DNA from: an uncultured Clostridia bacterium
GTDB taxonomy: Bacteria > Bacillota > Clostridia > Christensenellales > UBA1750
Direction of reading: 5' to 3'
DNA length: 39,825 bases
NCBI GenBank assembly: GCA_947625765.1
Contig: CANQPP010000018.1
Location: 1-39,825, forward strand
In this document: positions 1 to 7,700 of the stretch, piece by piece
How the letters are laid out: each line of letters opens with the position of its first letter
Position numbering within the stretch: position 1 is the stretch's first letter
The notes under the pieces: model-generated
Seen by the model: only the letters and a program-made list of their open reading frames with translations
The model's database searches: none
Told to the model about the DNA's origin: nothing
Made by a program: the position numbers and the translations under genes

Positions 1-119
1 GCCGCCTCGTCCATCGCCTGTTCCAATGTATAGCCCAGGGCCACCTCGCCGAAGTTGTTCCTTCGGACTTCCGGGGCCTGCACGGGCATTTCGTTTTTCT
101 TAAGACTCATGTTCGGCAT
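1..119 (-). CDS. nfnB: NfnB/GltA-like NADPH-dependent oxidoreductase large subunit, N-terminal fragment
   Basis: Only the first 39 codons are in the window; the gene runs off the left edge. The visible N-terminus carries a PVQAPEVRRNNFGEVALGYT stretch, typical of the large flavoprotein subunit (glutamate-synthase small-chain-like) of NADH-dependent reduced ferredoxin:NADP+ oxidoreductase. It begins 6 bp after the nfnA stop, with a GGGAG ribosome binding site inside the end of nfnA, so the two are co-transcribed. In the family, this subunit holds FAD and [4Fe-4S] clusters and bifurcates electrons with NfnA. Assignment rests on a short N-terminus plus the neighbour, so the exact subfamily is inferred. 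Confidence 0.8.
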   Translation of the reverse strand, partial: MPNMSLKKNEMPVQAPEVRRNNFGEVALGYTLEQAMDEA

Positions 120-125
120 GATCGT

Positions 126-962
126 TTACACTCCCTTGAACAGATTGCAGGTCTCCTCGCGGCGGCGCTGCTCGAACTCCCTGTACATGGAGGCGCGCTG
201 GATGGCCTCGTCGAAGTCCACCTGGTGGCCGTCGAAATCGGGGCCGTCCACGCAGGCGAAGCGCGTTTTGCCGCCCACGCTCAGGCGGCAGCCGCCGCAC
301 ATGCCCGTGCCGTCGATCATGATGGGGTTCATGGAGACCACGGTCTTAACGCCGTACTCGCGCGTCAAAGCGCAGACGAACTTCATCATCACCAGCGGGC
401 CGATGGCGATCACCTCATCGTAGATCTCGCCGCCTTCCAGCAGGGAGCGCAGCGCGTCGGTGACCAGGCCCTTCTCGCCCGCGCTGCCGTCGTCGCTCAT
501 GAGCAGGAAGCGATCGGACACCGCGCGGAACTCCGTTTCCAGGATCACGAGGTCCCGGCTGCGGAAGCCGCAGACCGTGTGCACCGTGCAGCCGAGGGAA
601 TGCAGCTTCTTGGCGATGGGGTAGGCGATGGCGCTGCCCACGCCGCCGCCGATCACGCACACCTTTTTGAGCCCTTCGGTGTGCGAGGGGACGCCCAGCG
701 GGCCGACGAAGTCCTGCAGGCTGTCGCCTTCCGCCAGGTGGTTGAGCCGCTCCGTGGTCGCGCCCACGATCTGGAAGATGATGGTCACGCTGCCCTTTTC
801 GCGGTCGAAGTCCGCGACGGTCAGGGGGATGCGCTCGCCCTGCTCGTCCACGCGCAGGATGACGAACTGGCCCGGCTCCGCCTTCCTGGCGATGAAGGGC
901 GCGTCGATCTCCATGAGCGTCACGGTGGGGTTCAGGGGAGTCTTCTTTAGGATGGTGAACAT
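126..962 (-). CDS. nfnA: NfnA / sulfide dehydrogenase-like FAD/NAD-binding subunit
   Basis: 278 aa, the normal family length. It is a ferredoxin-NADP reductase-type protein: an N-terminal FAD barrel with the RIPLTVADF flavin motif, an NAD-binding domain beginning at VIGGGVGSAIAYPIAK, and a C-terminal [2Fe-2S] segment with CGGC plus a later ACVDGP cysteine. This layout is shared by PyrK-like subunits, NfnA and the sulfide dehydrogenase beta subunit; the nfnB start right behind it favours NfnA, which couples NADH, NADPH and ferredoxin pools in the cytoplasm of anaerobes. The ATG has a GGAAAGGAAG ribosome binding site. A promoter sits about 60 bp upstream. Family certain; the exact reaction is inferred from the gene pair. 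Confidence 0.9.
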   Translation of the reverse strand: MFTILKKTPLNPTVTLMEIDAPFIARKAEPGQFVILRVDEQGERIPLTVADFDREKGSVTIIFQIVGATTERLNHLAEGDSLQDFVGPLGVPSHTEGLKKVCVIGGGVGSAIAYPIAKKLHSLGCTVHTVCGFRSRDLVILETEFRAVSDRFLLMSDDGSAGEKGLVTDALRSLLEGGEIYDEVIAIGPLVMMKFVCALTREYGVKTVVSMNPIMIDGTGMCGGCRLSVGGKTRFACVDGPDFDGHQVDFDEAIQRASMYREFEQRRREETCNLFKGV

Positions 963-1017
963 TGGTGAGCTTCTTCCTTTCCCTGTATACGGCGATATTG
1001 CCGCATATTCCGCCCCT

Positions 1018-1047
1018 ATTGTACCCTGCCCCGCGCGCGGGCGTCAA
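1018..1047 (-). promoter_or_regulatory. sigma-A-type promoter of nfnAB
   Basis: Read on the minus strand: TTGACG, 18 bp, TACAAT. The spacer holds the self-complementary run CCCGCGCGCGGG. It lies directly upstream of nfnA, on the operon side of the foreign block. Confidence 0.65.
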
Positions 1048-1159
1048 GCCGAAAAGCGCTGGAAATGCGGCGCTGGTTTGCCTGGTGAAACAAAACCGCA
1101 AAGACGCGATGTAGCGGGTTTTGTAGTTGTTGAAGAGCGCGGAAGGGAAAACAATAGGA

Positions 1160-1432
1160 AACGAAGAAGGGGGCGCTCCGATAAACAAAAGGCGCCGGGG
1201 CAAAGCCAACTTTGCTCCGGCGTGGTGAGGCAATCTGCTCCAAATCCGAATCAAAGACGGCCATGACTTCGTCGAAGGGAATAAGCTCCTTGCCGTCTTT
1301 GAAGTTTTCTGTATAACAGCAGCTTATTGTCAAACACATAGACAGCGTTTACAAAGATGTCAATAATCTGCTTCTGGTATTCCGGGTCATTCGCATTGCC
1401 GTACTTGAAGTAGCTTATCCAGCTCACGATTT
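1160..1432 (-). pseudogene. remnant of the C-terminus of a large serine recombinase (frameshifted, 5' part missing)
   Basis: On the minus strand the frame starting near 1430 reads SWISYFKYGNANDPEYQKQ and then IIDIFVNAVYVFDNKLL, the characteristic C-terminal segment of large serine recombinases of integrative elements. After about 1315 it continues only in another frame as ENFKDGKELIPFDEVMAVFD and SDLEQIASP, so a one-base frameshift separates two halves of one conserved tail. An in-frame stop lies just upstream, and no resolvase domain or start codon exists, because the endonuclease gene occupies that side. It is a dead fragment marking an old mobile element. Family recognition is from remembered consensus, not a search. 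Confidence 0.75.
1183..1222 (-). terminator. intrinsic terminator downstream of the R-M genes and recombinase remnant
   Basis: Arms 1193-1205 and 1210-1222 form a 13-bp stem (one mismatch) with a 4-nt loop, followed on the minus strand by CCTTTTGTTT. It would end transcripts from the restriction-modification operon before the nfn promoter. Confidence 0.65.
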
Positions 1433-1438
1433 ATTCTT

Positions 1439-2401
1439 TTATATACCGACAATGGAGAGAACTTGTAAAGAGAAGTCTTTACATTCAATAGTTGTTTGAT
1501 CCAGCAACTCCGATATTCGATAAAATCTGTTTGTGGTTGGTGACTCTTTGCGTGCCATCTCCATATCCATACGATCAACATTCACTACTGTCCAGCATTC
1601 CACATACCCATCTTTCCGAGCTTTTTGATGGCTTTTTTCAGCTTCTCCTACTCGATTATGGATGTTAGCATAATCTTGCCCACCTTTTACTTCGATTGCA
1701 ACTAAATTCTTATATGTTTCTGGTGCCAATTTTTCCCGGATAACAATATCAGGGTCTGCAGCAAATTGAATATATACTGTTCGACCTGAATTGTTCTTTA
1801 GCTCAATACAGTGAGAATTCGATTTGATGACATAGGAATGCACTATTTGATAAACGATGCTGAACACATCGGATATTGCAGAAGTCCCCTTCTGAACATT
1901 CGCCCCACCTCGCAGTTGAGGTCCCAAGGTCAACAATGTTAGTTGGTCAAAGAAAGTAGCACTAACCATTTCTGTATTCAGGTTTTCTAGCATATACTTT
2001 GAATTTGCATTTAGTGCGTTACAAAGAGCAGGAAGATTATCGCGCTGACGGGCAGAGAGTTTGCCTTTTTCCTCTAATGATTTAAACATTCCAGCACCTG
2101 TAGCAGCGCAGTAAAACCCTTTCTGACTATATCCCAGCAAGAGACGATAATAACCAAGCAATCTAGGATTCTTTTCCAGAATACTTGGTATCGCAAAAAG
2201 CAACTCGCCTCTCATACCATGCTGTGCAAGAATTTGCAACGAATTATTGTCAACAAAATCGTGAAGTTCAGAATCAACTTGATTAATTTCCATTGATGCC
2301 ATTGTAGTGGCTAAAGCATCTTGAAGGCATAATGAACGTATCTCCACAAGAGCGTTTGCAAAATTAATTTGCGTGTTAGGTAAATCAAAGGCTATCGACA
2401 T
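1439..2401 (-). CDS. type II restriction endonuclease, PD-(D/E)XK fold, possibly XcyI-like
   Basis: 320 aa from the ATG at 2401, which has an AGGTGA site 5 nt upstream; a GTG at 2410 is less well placed. The predicted catalytic core is a PD-(D/E)XK nuclease: DPDI (Pro217-Asp218) followed by AIEVKGG (Glu237, Lys239). The central LLGYYRLLLGYSQK segment and the LLTLGPQLRGG segment resemble, from memory, the XcyI/Cfr9I family that cuts CCCGGG; this specificity is a guess. The gene begins one base after the stop of the methyltransferase, so translation is probably coupled. Base composition is far more AT-rich than the flanks, a sign of transfer. A search against REBASE would settle the family. Confidence 0.75.
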   Translation of the reverse strand: MSIAFDLPNTQINFANALVEIRSLCLQDALATTMASMEINQVDSELHDFVDNNSLQILAQHGMRGELLFAIPSILEKNPRLLGYYRLLLGYSQKGFYCAATGAGMFKSLEEKGKLSARQRDNLPALCNALNANSKYMLENLNTEMVSATFFDQLTLLTLGPQLRGGANVQKGTSAISDVFSIVYQIVHSYVIKSNSHCIELKNNSGRTVYIQFAADPDIVIREKLAPETYKNLVAIEVKGGQDYANIHNRVGEAEKSHQKARKDGYVECWTVVNVDRMDMEMARKESPTTNRFYRISELLDQTTIECKDFSLQVLSIVGI

Positions 2402-2402
2402 A

Positions 2403-3269
2403 TTACTCACCTACTACTTTCAAAATGGGAATATTAGCAGCATCCAGACGCTTTTTTGCTATATTCACATATTCATCGTTTAACTCTATACCTACAAAAC
2501 GTCTGTTGAATTCTTGACAAACTATGCCAACTGTTCCTGCCCCAAAGAATGGATCCATAACAAAATCATTTTCTTTGGTCGAAGCAAGAATACATGGCTC
2601 TATTAAAGAAGGCGGGAAAGTCGCAAAGTGTGCTTCAGAAAATGGAACGGTATTGACGTTCCATATTGTACGCTTATTGCGTCCATTTTCTTTTATAGCT
2701 AAGTAATCATAGTAATATTTTTCCCTTTTTGTAAGCATAAATATGTACTCGTGTGACCTTGTTGGCCGGTCTTTTACGCTTTCTGGCATTGCATTGGGTT
2801 TGTTCCAAATTATATCGCTGCGCAAGTACCAACCATCAGCTTGTAAAGCAAGCGCAAGTCTCCATGGAATCCCCAATAAATCTTTTGGCTTGAGTCCTTC
2901 CGGTGTATCTGGCCTTACGCTCATGGCTCTAGCTGGATTTTTTTTATCTGGAGCCCGGTATCCTCGATTGCCACTTGTATATCCATCACCGATATTAAGC
3001 CAAAAAACACCATCATCTTTTAGTACTCTTTTTGCCTCCGCAAAAACAGAAACTAACTTGTTGATGTATTGCTGCAACTTATCTTCCAACCCAATTTGAC
3101 CTTCAATTCCATAATCTCGGAGACCCCAATAGGGAGGCGATGTAACAATACATTGCACGGAAGCTGATGGCAATTTCTGCAAAGCGAGAGTTGCATCACT
3201 TTCAATAATCAAGGATTCCTCAAGAGAAATAGGGGACTTGAAAATTTTTGTATATCCTACAGCACGCAT
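2403..3269 (-). CDS. type II DNA methyltransferase, probably N4-cytosine, beta order
   Basis: 288 aa from the ATG at 3269, chosen because AAGGGGTGA lies 8 nt upstream; a GTG at 3281 would overlap that site. Catalytic motif IV, TSPPYW (residues 43-48), comes first, and the AdoMet-binding motif DPFFGAGT (239-246) comes near the C-terminus, the beta-class order. The SPPY form is typical of N4-cytosine enzymes, although some N6-adenine enzymes share it. It would methylate the site cut by the following endonuclease and protect host DNA. It is the first gene of the two-gene operon and is AT-rich like its partner. No controller (C) protein or Vsr gene is present. Confidence 0.9.
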   Translation of the reverse strand: MRAVGYTKIFKSPISLEESLIIESDATLALQKLPSASVQCIVTSPPYWGLRDYGIEGQIGLEDKLQQYINKLVSVFAEAKRVLKDDGVFWLNIGDGYTSGNRGYRAPDKKNPARAMSVRPDTPEGLKPKDLLGIPWRLALALQADGWYLRSDIIWNKPNAMPESVKDRPTRSHEYIFMLTKREKYYYDYLAIKENGRNKRTIWNVNTVPFSEAHFATFPPSLIEPCILASTKENDFVMDPFFGAGTVGIVCQEFNRRFVGIELNDEYVNIAKKRLDAANIPILKVVGE

Positions 3270-3315
3270 CTCTAAGTTCACCCCTTAACTGGATAAAATA
3301 TCTACATTTCAACTA

Positions 3316-3344
3316 ATTATACCTTCTTGAGCAGCATTAAGCAA
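3316..3344 (-). promoter_or_regulatory. promoter of the restriction-modification operon
   Basis: On the minus strand: TTGCTT, 17 bp, perfect TATAAT, about 45 bp upstream of the methyltransferase ATG. The interval 3345-3459 up to the tRNA terminator holds no recognisable gene. Confidence 0.7.
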
Positions 3345-3459
3345 GTGCCATGGTCAAAAGCACCGCACTATTTGCAAAAGATTTTTTATAGGAACAAGCA
3401 GAGCGGTGGCGGCGAATCGGTCAGCGGGCATGGCGTTCGCATGCCTGTCGGTTGGCGGG

Positions 3460-3502
3460 CAAAAAAAGAGGTATGCGAACGACCCGTGTTCGCATACCTC
3501 TT
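3460..3502 (-). terminator. intrinsic terminator of tRNA-Val
   Basis: A perfect 14-bp stem (3467-3480 with 3488-3501) and 7-nt loop, followed on the minus strand by a run of T. It begins immediately after the encoded CCA of the tRNA. Confidence 0.9.
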
Positions 3503-3505
3503 GAC

Positions 3506-3582
3506 TGGTGGGGTTAAATGGACTCGAACCATCGACCTTCACGATGTCAACGTGACACTCTAACCAACTGAGCTATAACCCC
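3506..3582 (-). tRNA. tRNA-Val (anticodon GAC)
   Basis: The minus strand folds into a full cloverleaf: acceptor GGGGTTA with TAACCCC, D-arm GCTC/GAGT, anticodon stem TCACG/CGTGA with loop TTGACAT (anticodon GAC, valine), T-arm with loop TTCGAGT, discriminator A and an encoded CCA (3506-3508). It borders the foreign R-M block, but I see no repeat of its 3' end at the far side of that block, so it is not proven to be an attachment site. Confidence 0.96.
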
Positions 3583-3686
3583 GCGTTGCCCATCCATTAT
3601 ACTAAAAACGCGCAGACTTTGCAAGAGAAAAGTGCATTTACGATTGTAATAAATTTGAGTTAAAAGAGAAGAGTTGGGAAAAGCTC

Positions 3687-3714
3687 TTGAATACGGGCTT
3701 TTTTGTGCTATACT
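3687..3714 (+). promoter_or_regulatory. promoter of the HPr-like gene
   Basis: TTGAAT, 16 bp, TATACT, with a TGn extension before the -10 box. It lies about 30 bp upstream of the ATG at 3744. Confidence 0.75.
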
Positions 3715-3743
3715 GTGCTTGTAACAGAAAGGAGGAATCTTTT

Positions 3744-3971
3744 ATGAAGACTGTTACGATCAAGCTGAACATGGCAGAGGATGTCAAGGACTTCGTCAAC
3801 ATCGTGAACCGCTACCCCTTCGACATCGACCTGCGCTCCGGCCGTCACGTGGTGGATGCCAAATCCATCCTGGGCATCTTCTCCCTGACGCTGAGCAAGC
3901 CCATCACCCTGGAGATCTACGACGACAACTGCGACGAGCTGCTCAAGGAGCTCGAGCCCTTCCTCGCCTGA
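3744..3971 (+). CDS. HPr-family protein lacking the active-site histidine
   Basis: 75 aa, slightly short for HPr (about 85). The ATG at 3744 follows GGAGG by 8 nt. The middle and C-terminal part match HPr: VVDAKSILGIFSL, with Ser41 at the place of the regulatory serine 46 of HPr, then a short strand and a final helix. The N-terminal GLHARPA active-site loop is absent and there is no histidine in the first 30 residues, so it cannot accept phosphate from PEP enzyme I as HPr does. Like Crh it may only be regulatory, through serine phosphorylation by HPrK, but no hprK is in the window. Similar His-less short HPr proteins occur in Clostridia. It is monocistronic, with its own promoter and terminator. 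Confidence 0.85.
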   Translation: MKTVTIKLNMAEDVKDFVNIVNRYPFDIDLRSGRHVVDAKSILGIFSLTLSKPITLEIYDDNCDELLKELEPFLA

Positions 3972-4025
3972 TCCCCGTCCCCCCAGGCGCCCTAAAAAAG
4001 CGCCCAACATTTTTTCGCAAAACGC

Positions 4026-4055
4026 GAGCGCCCGCTCCCAACGGGCGCTCATTTT
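4026..4055 (+). terminator. terminator of the HPr-like gene
   Basis: GAGCGCCCG pairs with CGGGCGCTC around a 6- to 7-nt loop, followed by ATTTTG. The T run merges into the -10 region of the next promoter. Confidence 0.75.
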
Positions 4056-4056
4056 G

Positions 4057-4065
4057 TGTTATAAT
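4057..4065 (+). promoter_or_regulatory. extended -10 promoter of the DUF4364 gene
   Basis: TGTTATAAT, that is TG-n plus perfect TATAAT, directly behind the preceding terminator stem. No good -35 box is visible, as expected for an extended -10 promoter. Confidence 0.6.
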
Positions 4066-4117
4066 CAAGGAGCAGAGAGGAAAACCAGACCAGCTTACTA
4101 AGGGAGGGGGAAACGCC

Positions 4118-4642
4118 ATGGACAGGCAGGCGCGGCAGGAGGAGGATAAGCTGCTGCTTTTGTACATCGTCAGCCGCATGGGGGCCATGGAGGAGCAGTC
4201 CCTGGAGCGCTTCGTCATGGAGAACGGGCTGATGGACTATCTGAACGTCCGCCTGGCCGTGGGCGAGCTGGCCGAGAGCGGGCTCTTCCAGCCCCTCAAC
4301 GAGGAGGAGGGAAGGGTGCTTCTCATCAGCCCCGCGGGCATGCAGGCGCTGGAATACATGCAGACCCGCCTGCCCTACTCCAAGCGGGCGCAGGTGGACG
4401 AGCTCTGCGCCGCCTGGCGCGCGCGGCTGCTCAAGGAGAAGCAGGTGATGGCCCAGTACATGCCCCATCCCGGCGGCTGCATCGCCCGCCTCTACTACCA
4501 GGAGGAGAACGCCCGCATGGCCGATATTTCCCTGGAGCTGCCGGACACCGAGAGCGCCAAGCGCCTCTGCCGCGCCTGGGAGGAGGACACCGCCAGGCTC
4601 TACAACGAGCTGCTGCGGGCCCTGGGCGTCCGGGAAACGTAA
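4118..4642 (+). CDS. DUF4364 family protein (predicted winged-helix regulator)
   Basis: 174 aa. The start follows a purine-rich GGGAGGGGG site. The N-terminal region (residues 10-75), with KLLLLYIVSRMG, ENGLMDYLNVRLAVGELAE and a following hydrophobic segment, matches the DUF4364 family found in Clostridia, which is predicted to have a winged-helix DNA-binding fold. The second half is a mixed region with a charged C-terminal helix. No ligand or target is known for the family. It is a single gene between two terminators; its neighbours do not suggest a role. Confidence 0.85.
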   Translation: MDRQARQEEDKLLLLYIVSRMGAMEEQSLERFVMENGLMDYLNVRLAVGELAESGLFQPLNEEEGRVLLISPAGMQALEYMQTRLPYSKRAQVDELCAAWRARLLKEKQVMAQYMPHPGGCIARLYYQEENARMADISLELPDTESAKRLCRAWEEDTARLYNELLRALGVRET

Positions 4643-4664
4643 ACGAATGGCAAAATTTTAACGA

Positions 4665-4705
4665 AGTCCCCTTGAGGTCAAAAGGGCCTCGAGGGGACTT
4701 TTTCT
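4665..4705 (+). terminator. terminator between convergent DUF4364 and glucan synthase genes
   Basis: Arms 4665-4677 and 4687-4699 form a 13-bp stem (one G-T pair), followed by TTTTTCT on the plus strand. It lies just beyond the stop of the minus-strand gene and may also act, more weakly, in that direction. Confidence 0.8.
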
Positions 4706-4711
4706 AAAGCC

Positions 4712-7700
4712 TTAATCGGGCTTTTTTTGTTCTGAAATTCGGGGTGTTTGGGTCTCCTTACCGTCCTTCTGCCAGGTGAGCTCCTTTCCGTGGAAGCGCA
4801 CGGAGACTTCCTGCCAGCCCGGCGGCGGGCAGGGTTGCAGGGCCTCCCGGCCCGGACGCAGGCCCAGCACCCCCTCCACGGCGGCGCGCCAGAGCCAGCC
4901 CGCGGAGCCTGTGTACCAGGTCCAGCCGCCCCGGCCCGCGTGCCGCCCGGCGTAGATGTCCGCGGCGGCCACGTAGGGCTCCACCAGGTAGCGGTCCTGG
5001 TCGCGGCCCGTGGGCAGCAGCTGTTCCAGCAGCTCCCCGGCGCGCGTATCCTGCAGAGCACACAGGGCCAGCACCGCCCAGGCGGCGGCATGGGTGTACT
5101 GCCCGCCGTTCTCCCGCACGCCAGGCGCGTACCCGGCGATGTAGCCGGGGTTCGGGCCCTGGCCGTCGTAGGGCGGGTCCAGCAGACGCAGCATGCGGTG
5201 GCCCGGCAGGGAGAGCAGCCGCAGCGCCGCCTCCAGGCCGGAGCGGGCCTTTTCTTCCTCCGCGCTGCCGGAGAGGACGGAGAGCGCCTGCACGGTCAGG
5301 TCGATGCGGCCCTCCGGCGCGTCCGGGTGCCCCAAGGGCACGCCGTCGTCCGTGAAGGCGCGCAGGTACCACTCCCCGGTGAAGGCCTGCCCGTTCAGGG
5401 CCTTGGCCACCTTTTCGCAGGTCGCTTCCAGCTCCTGCCGATCTTTTTCGCCCGCGTAGGGCAGGAAGTCGCGGATGGCCAGGCACAGGAACCAGCCCGT
5501 TAGCACGCTCTCGCCCCGGCCCTTGAGGCCCACGCGGTTCATGGCGTCGTTCCAGTCGCCGCCGCCCATCAGGGGCAGGCCGTGCGCGCCCAGGCGCGAG
5601 GCGCGGCGCAGGGCCCGCAGGCAGTGCTCGCGCAGGGGCGCTTCCTCCTCCGTTTCCGGCTCGAAGTAGCGGTCCTCCTCGCCCGGCTCCAGCTCCGGCC
5701 CCTTTAAGAAGGGCACGGGCGTGTCCAGCAGGCCTTCGTCGCCCGTCAAGCGCACATATTGCGCGGCCGCCCAGGGCAAAAAGAGCAGATCGTCGCTGAT
5801 GCGGGTGCGCACGCCCCGCCTCTGCGGGTGCCACCAGTGCTGCACGTCGCCCTCCTCGAACTGGTGGGCGGCGCAGAGCAGCAGCTGGCCCCGCAGGATG
5901 GCCGGGTCGTAGAAGGCCAGCATCGCGGCATCCTGCAGCTGGTCGCGGAAGCCGTAGGCCCCGCCGGACTGGTAAAAGCCCGTGCGGCCGAACAGGCGGC
6001 AGCTGAGCGCCTGGTAGGGCAGCCAGAAGTTGCAAAGCCGGTCGAGCCGCGGGGAAGGCGTGCGGATCTGCACGCGGGACAGGAAGGAGTCCCAGAAGTC
6101 CAGACTCAAGCGCAGCACCGCGTCCGGGTCCGTTTCCCGGATGAGTGTGAGCGCTGCGCCCTCGGTATCCGCCGCGCCTAAAAGGAAGCGCAGCGCGCGC
6201 GTCTCGCCCGCCCCCAAGATCAGTCGAAACTCCATGCAGGCGCAGCTCTCCATGCCGCAGCCTGTACGGCCCGTGAGGACGGGCCTGCCGGACAAGCAGC
6301 GGTCGAGCTCCGCGCCGTCGCAGGTGTAGGAAGTGAGCGCCTCGTCCACAGAGGCCAGGAAGGCCGTGGGCCCGCCCAGGGCGCTGCGGGCGAGCAGGGC
6401 GTTCCCCCGCCGGAAGGTCAGAACGCTCATGGCGTTCTGCGGCGAACCGTCGCCCAACACCCAGCGGGCGAAGGCGTACAGGCGCAGGCGGCGGGGCGCG
6501 GCGCTGGGGTTGTGCAGCTGCAGGTGCATCAGCTTCACCGCCTTTTCCGGGTCCACGGCCTGCGTGTGCCGGGCCAGAACGCCGTTTTCGCCGCTCTCGC
6601 CCACGCAGGCCCCTTGGGTGAAGATCATCCTCTGGCAGAGGAAGTCCAACCGCCCGCTGTCCTCGTCCAGCAGGAACAGCCCCTCGCCCCGCGGATCCTC
6701 CACCGGGTCGTTGGAAAAGGGCGTAAGGCGCATAAGCCGCGCGTTTTCGTAGAACGTGTAGCCGCCGAAGCGGTCGGTCACCAGGGAGCCGATATGCGGG
6801 TTGGCCATCACGTTGGACCAGGGCAGCGGCGGCCGCTTGATGATCACGTAGCGCCGTCCGTCCGGGGAAAAACCGCCGTAGGGGCAGCTGTCCGCGAGCG
6901 TTTCCGGCGGCAGGGGAACGGGCGCAGGCGCGGGGCCGATGGGCGCCGCGGGGGATAAGGCCTCGCGCTGCAGGCGGGGCAGCTGGGCGTCCAGCTCCCC
7001 CGCGCCGCCTTCCAGCAAAAGGGCGGAGCGGCTCTTCAGCAGCAGCTTCTCCTCGCGGGAAAGGGATGCGCCGTCCAGCACCACGCCGCGCCAGCCGAGG
7101 GCGCAGAGCTGGCCGTGCAGGGCCTGCAGGTAGTCCGCCGGACCCTCGTCCACCAGGCACAGCTCCACGGGGAAGCCCAGGTCGCAGAAGTAGGCGTGCA
7201 GCTTGACCGCCTGCCGGGCAAGGGGCAGCTGGGCGGCCTCGCGCACGAACACGCAGATCAGGGGCTTTTCGCCCGATAAGCCGAAACGCCACAGGGCGGA
7301 TAAGGGCAGCGTGGAGGCAAGCGCGGCCTCGGCGCGCCTGCCGCCCACCAGCCAGGGCCGCAGCAGGCAGCCCAGCGCCCGGTTGGCCCCGCGCAGGAAT
7401 TTGGGCCCCAGCCCAAAGGCGTCGGCCTCGGCGCGGGCCCGTATGCGGGCAAAGGACAGGAGCCTGTCCAGCTGGATGTCCGGCGAGGCGGAAAGGGGCT
7501 TGACCCCCAGCAGCCCCCGGCAGAGCAGGGAGCGGCCCTTCGCGCCGACCAGGCGGCGGGAGATCGCCAGGCAGGGGTTGAGGGGCGTCGTCTCGATCTC
7601 CTTAGGTTCGCACAGCTCCTGCAGGGGATCGTCCTTGCTTCGGCCCCGGCCCACGAAGCGCAGCCGCTGGCTCTGCACGCCCGCTTCCTCCCCGTCGCCG

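Noticed and set aside
1387-1581. A 64-codon minus-strand frame overlapping the end of the endonuclease gene
   Set aside because: It is out of frame with both the endonuclease and the recombinase remnant, and has no supporting features.
3354-3542. A 62-codon minus-strand frame between the R-M promoter and tRNA-Val
   Set aside because: It runs through the tRNA and its terminator and has no ribosome binding site.
963-3582. tRNA-Val as attachment site with a repeat of its 3' end at the other side of the foreign block
   Set aside because: I looked for the tRNA 3' sequence between 960 and 1440 and did not see it; serine recombinases also seldom use tRNA genes.
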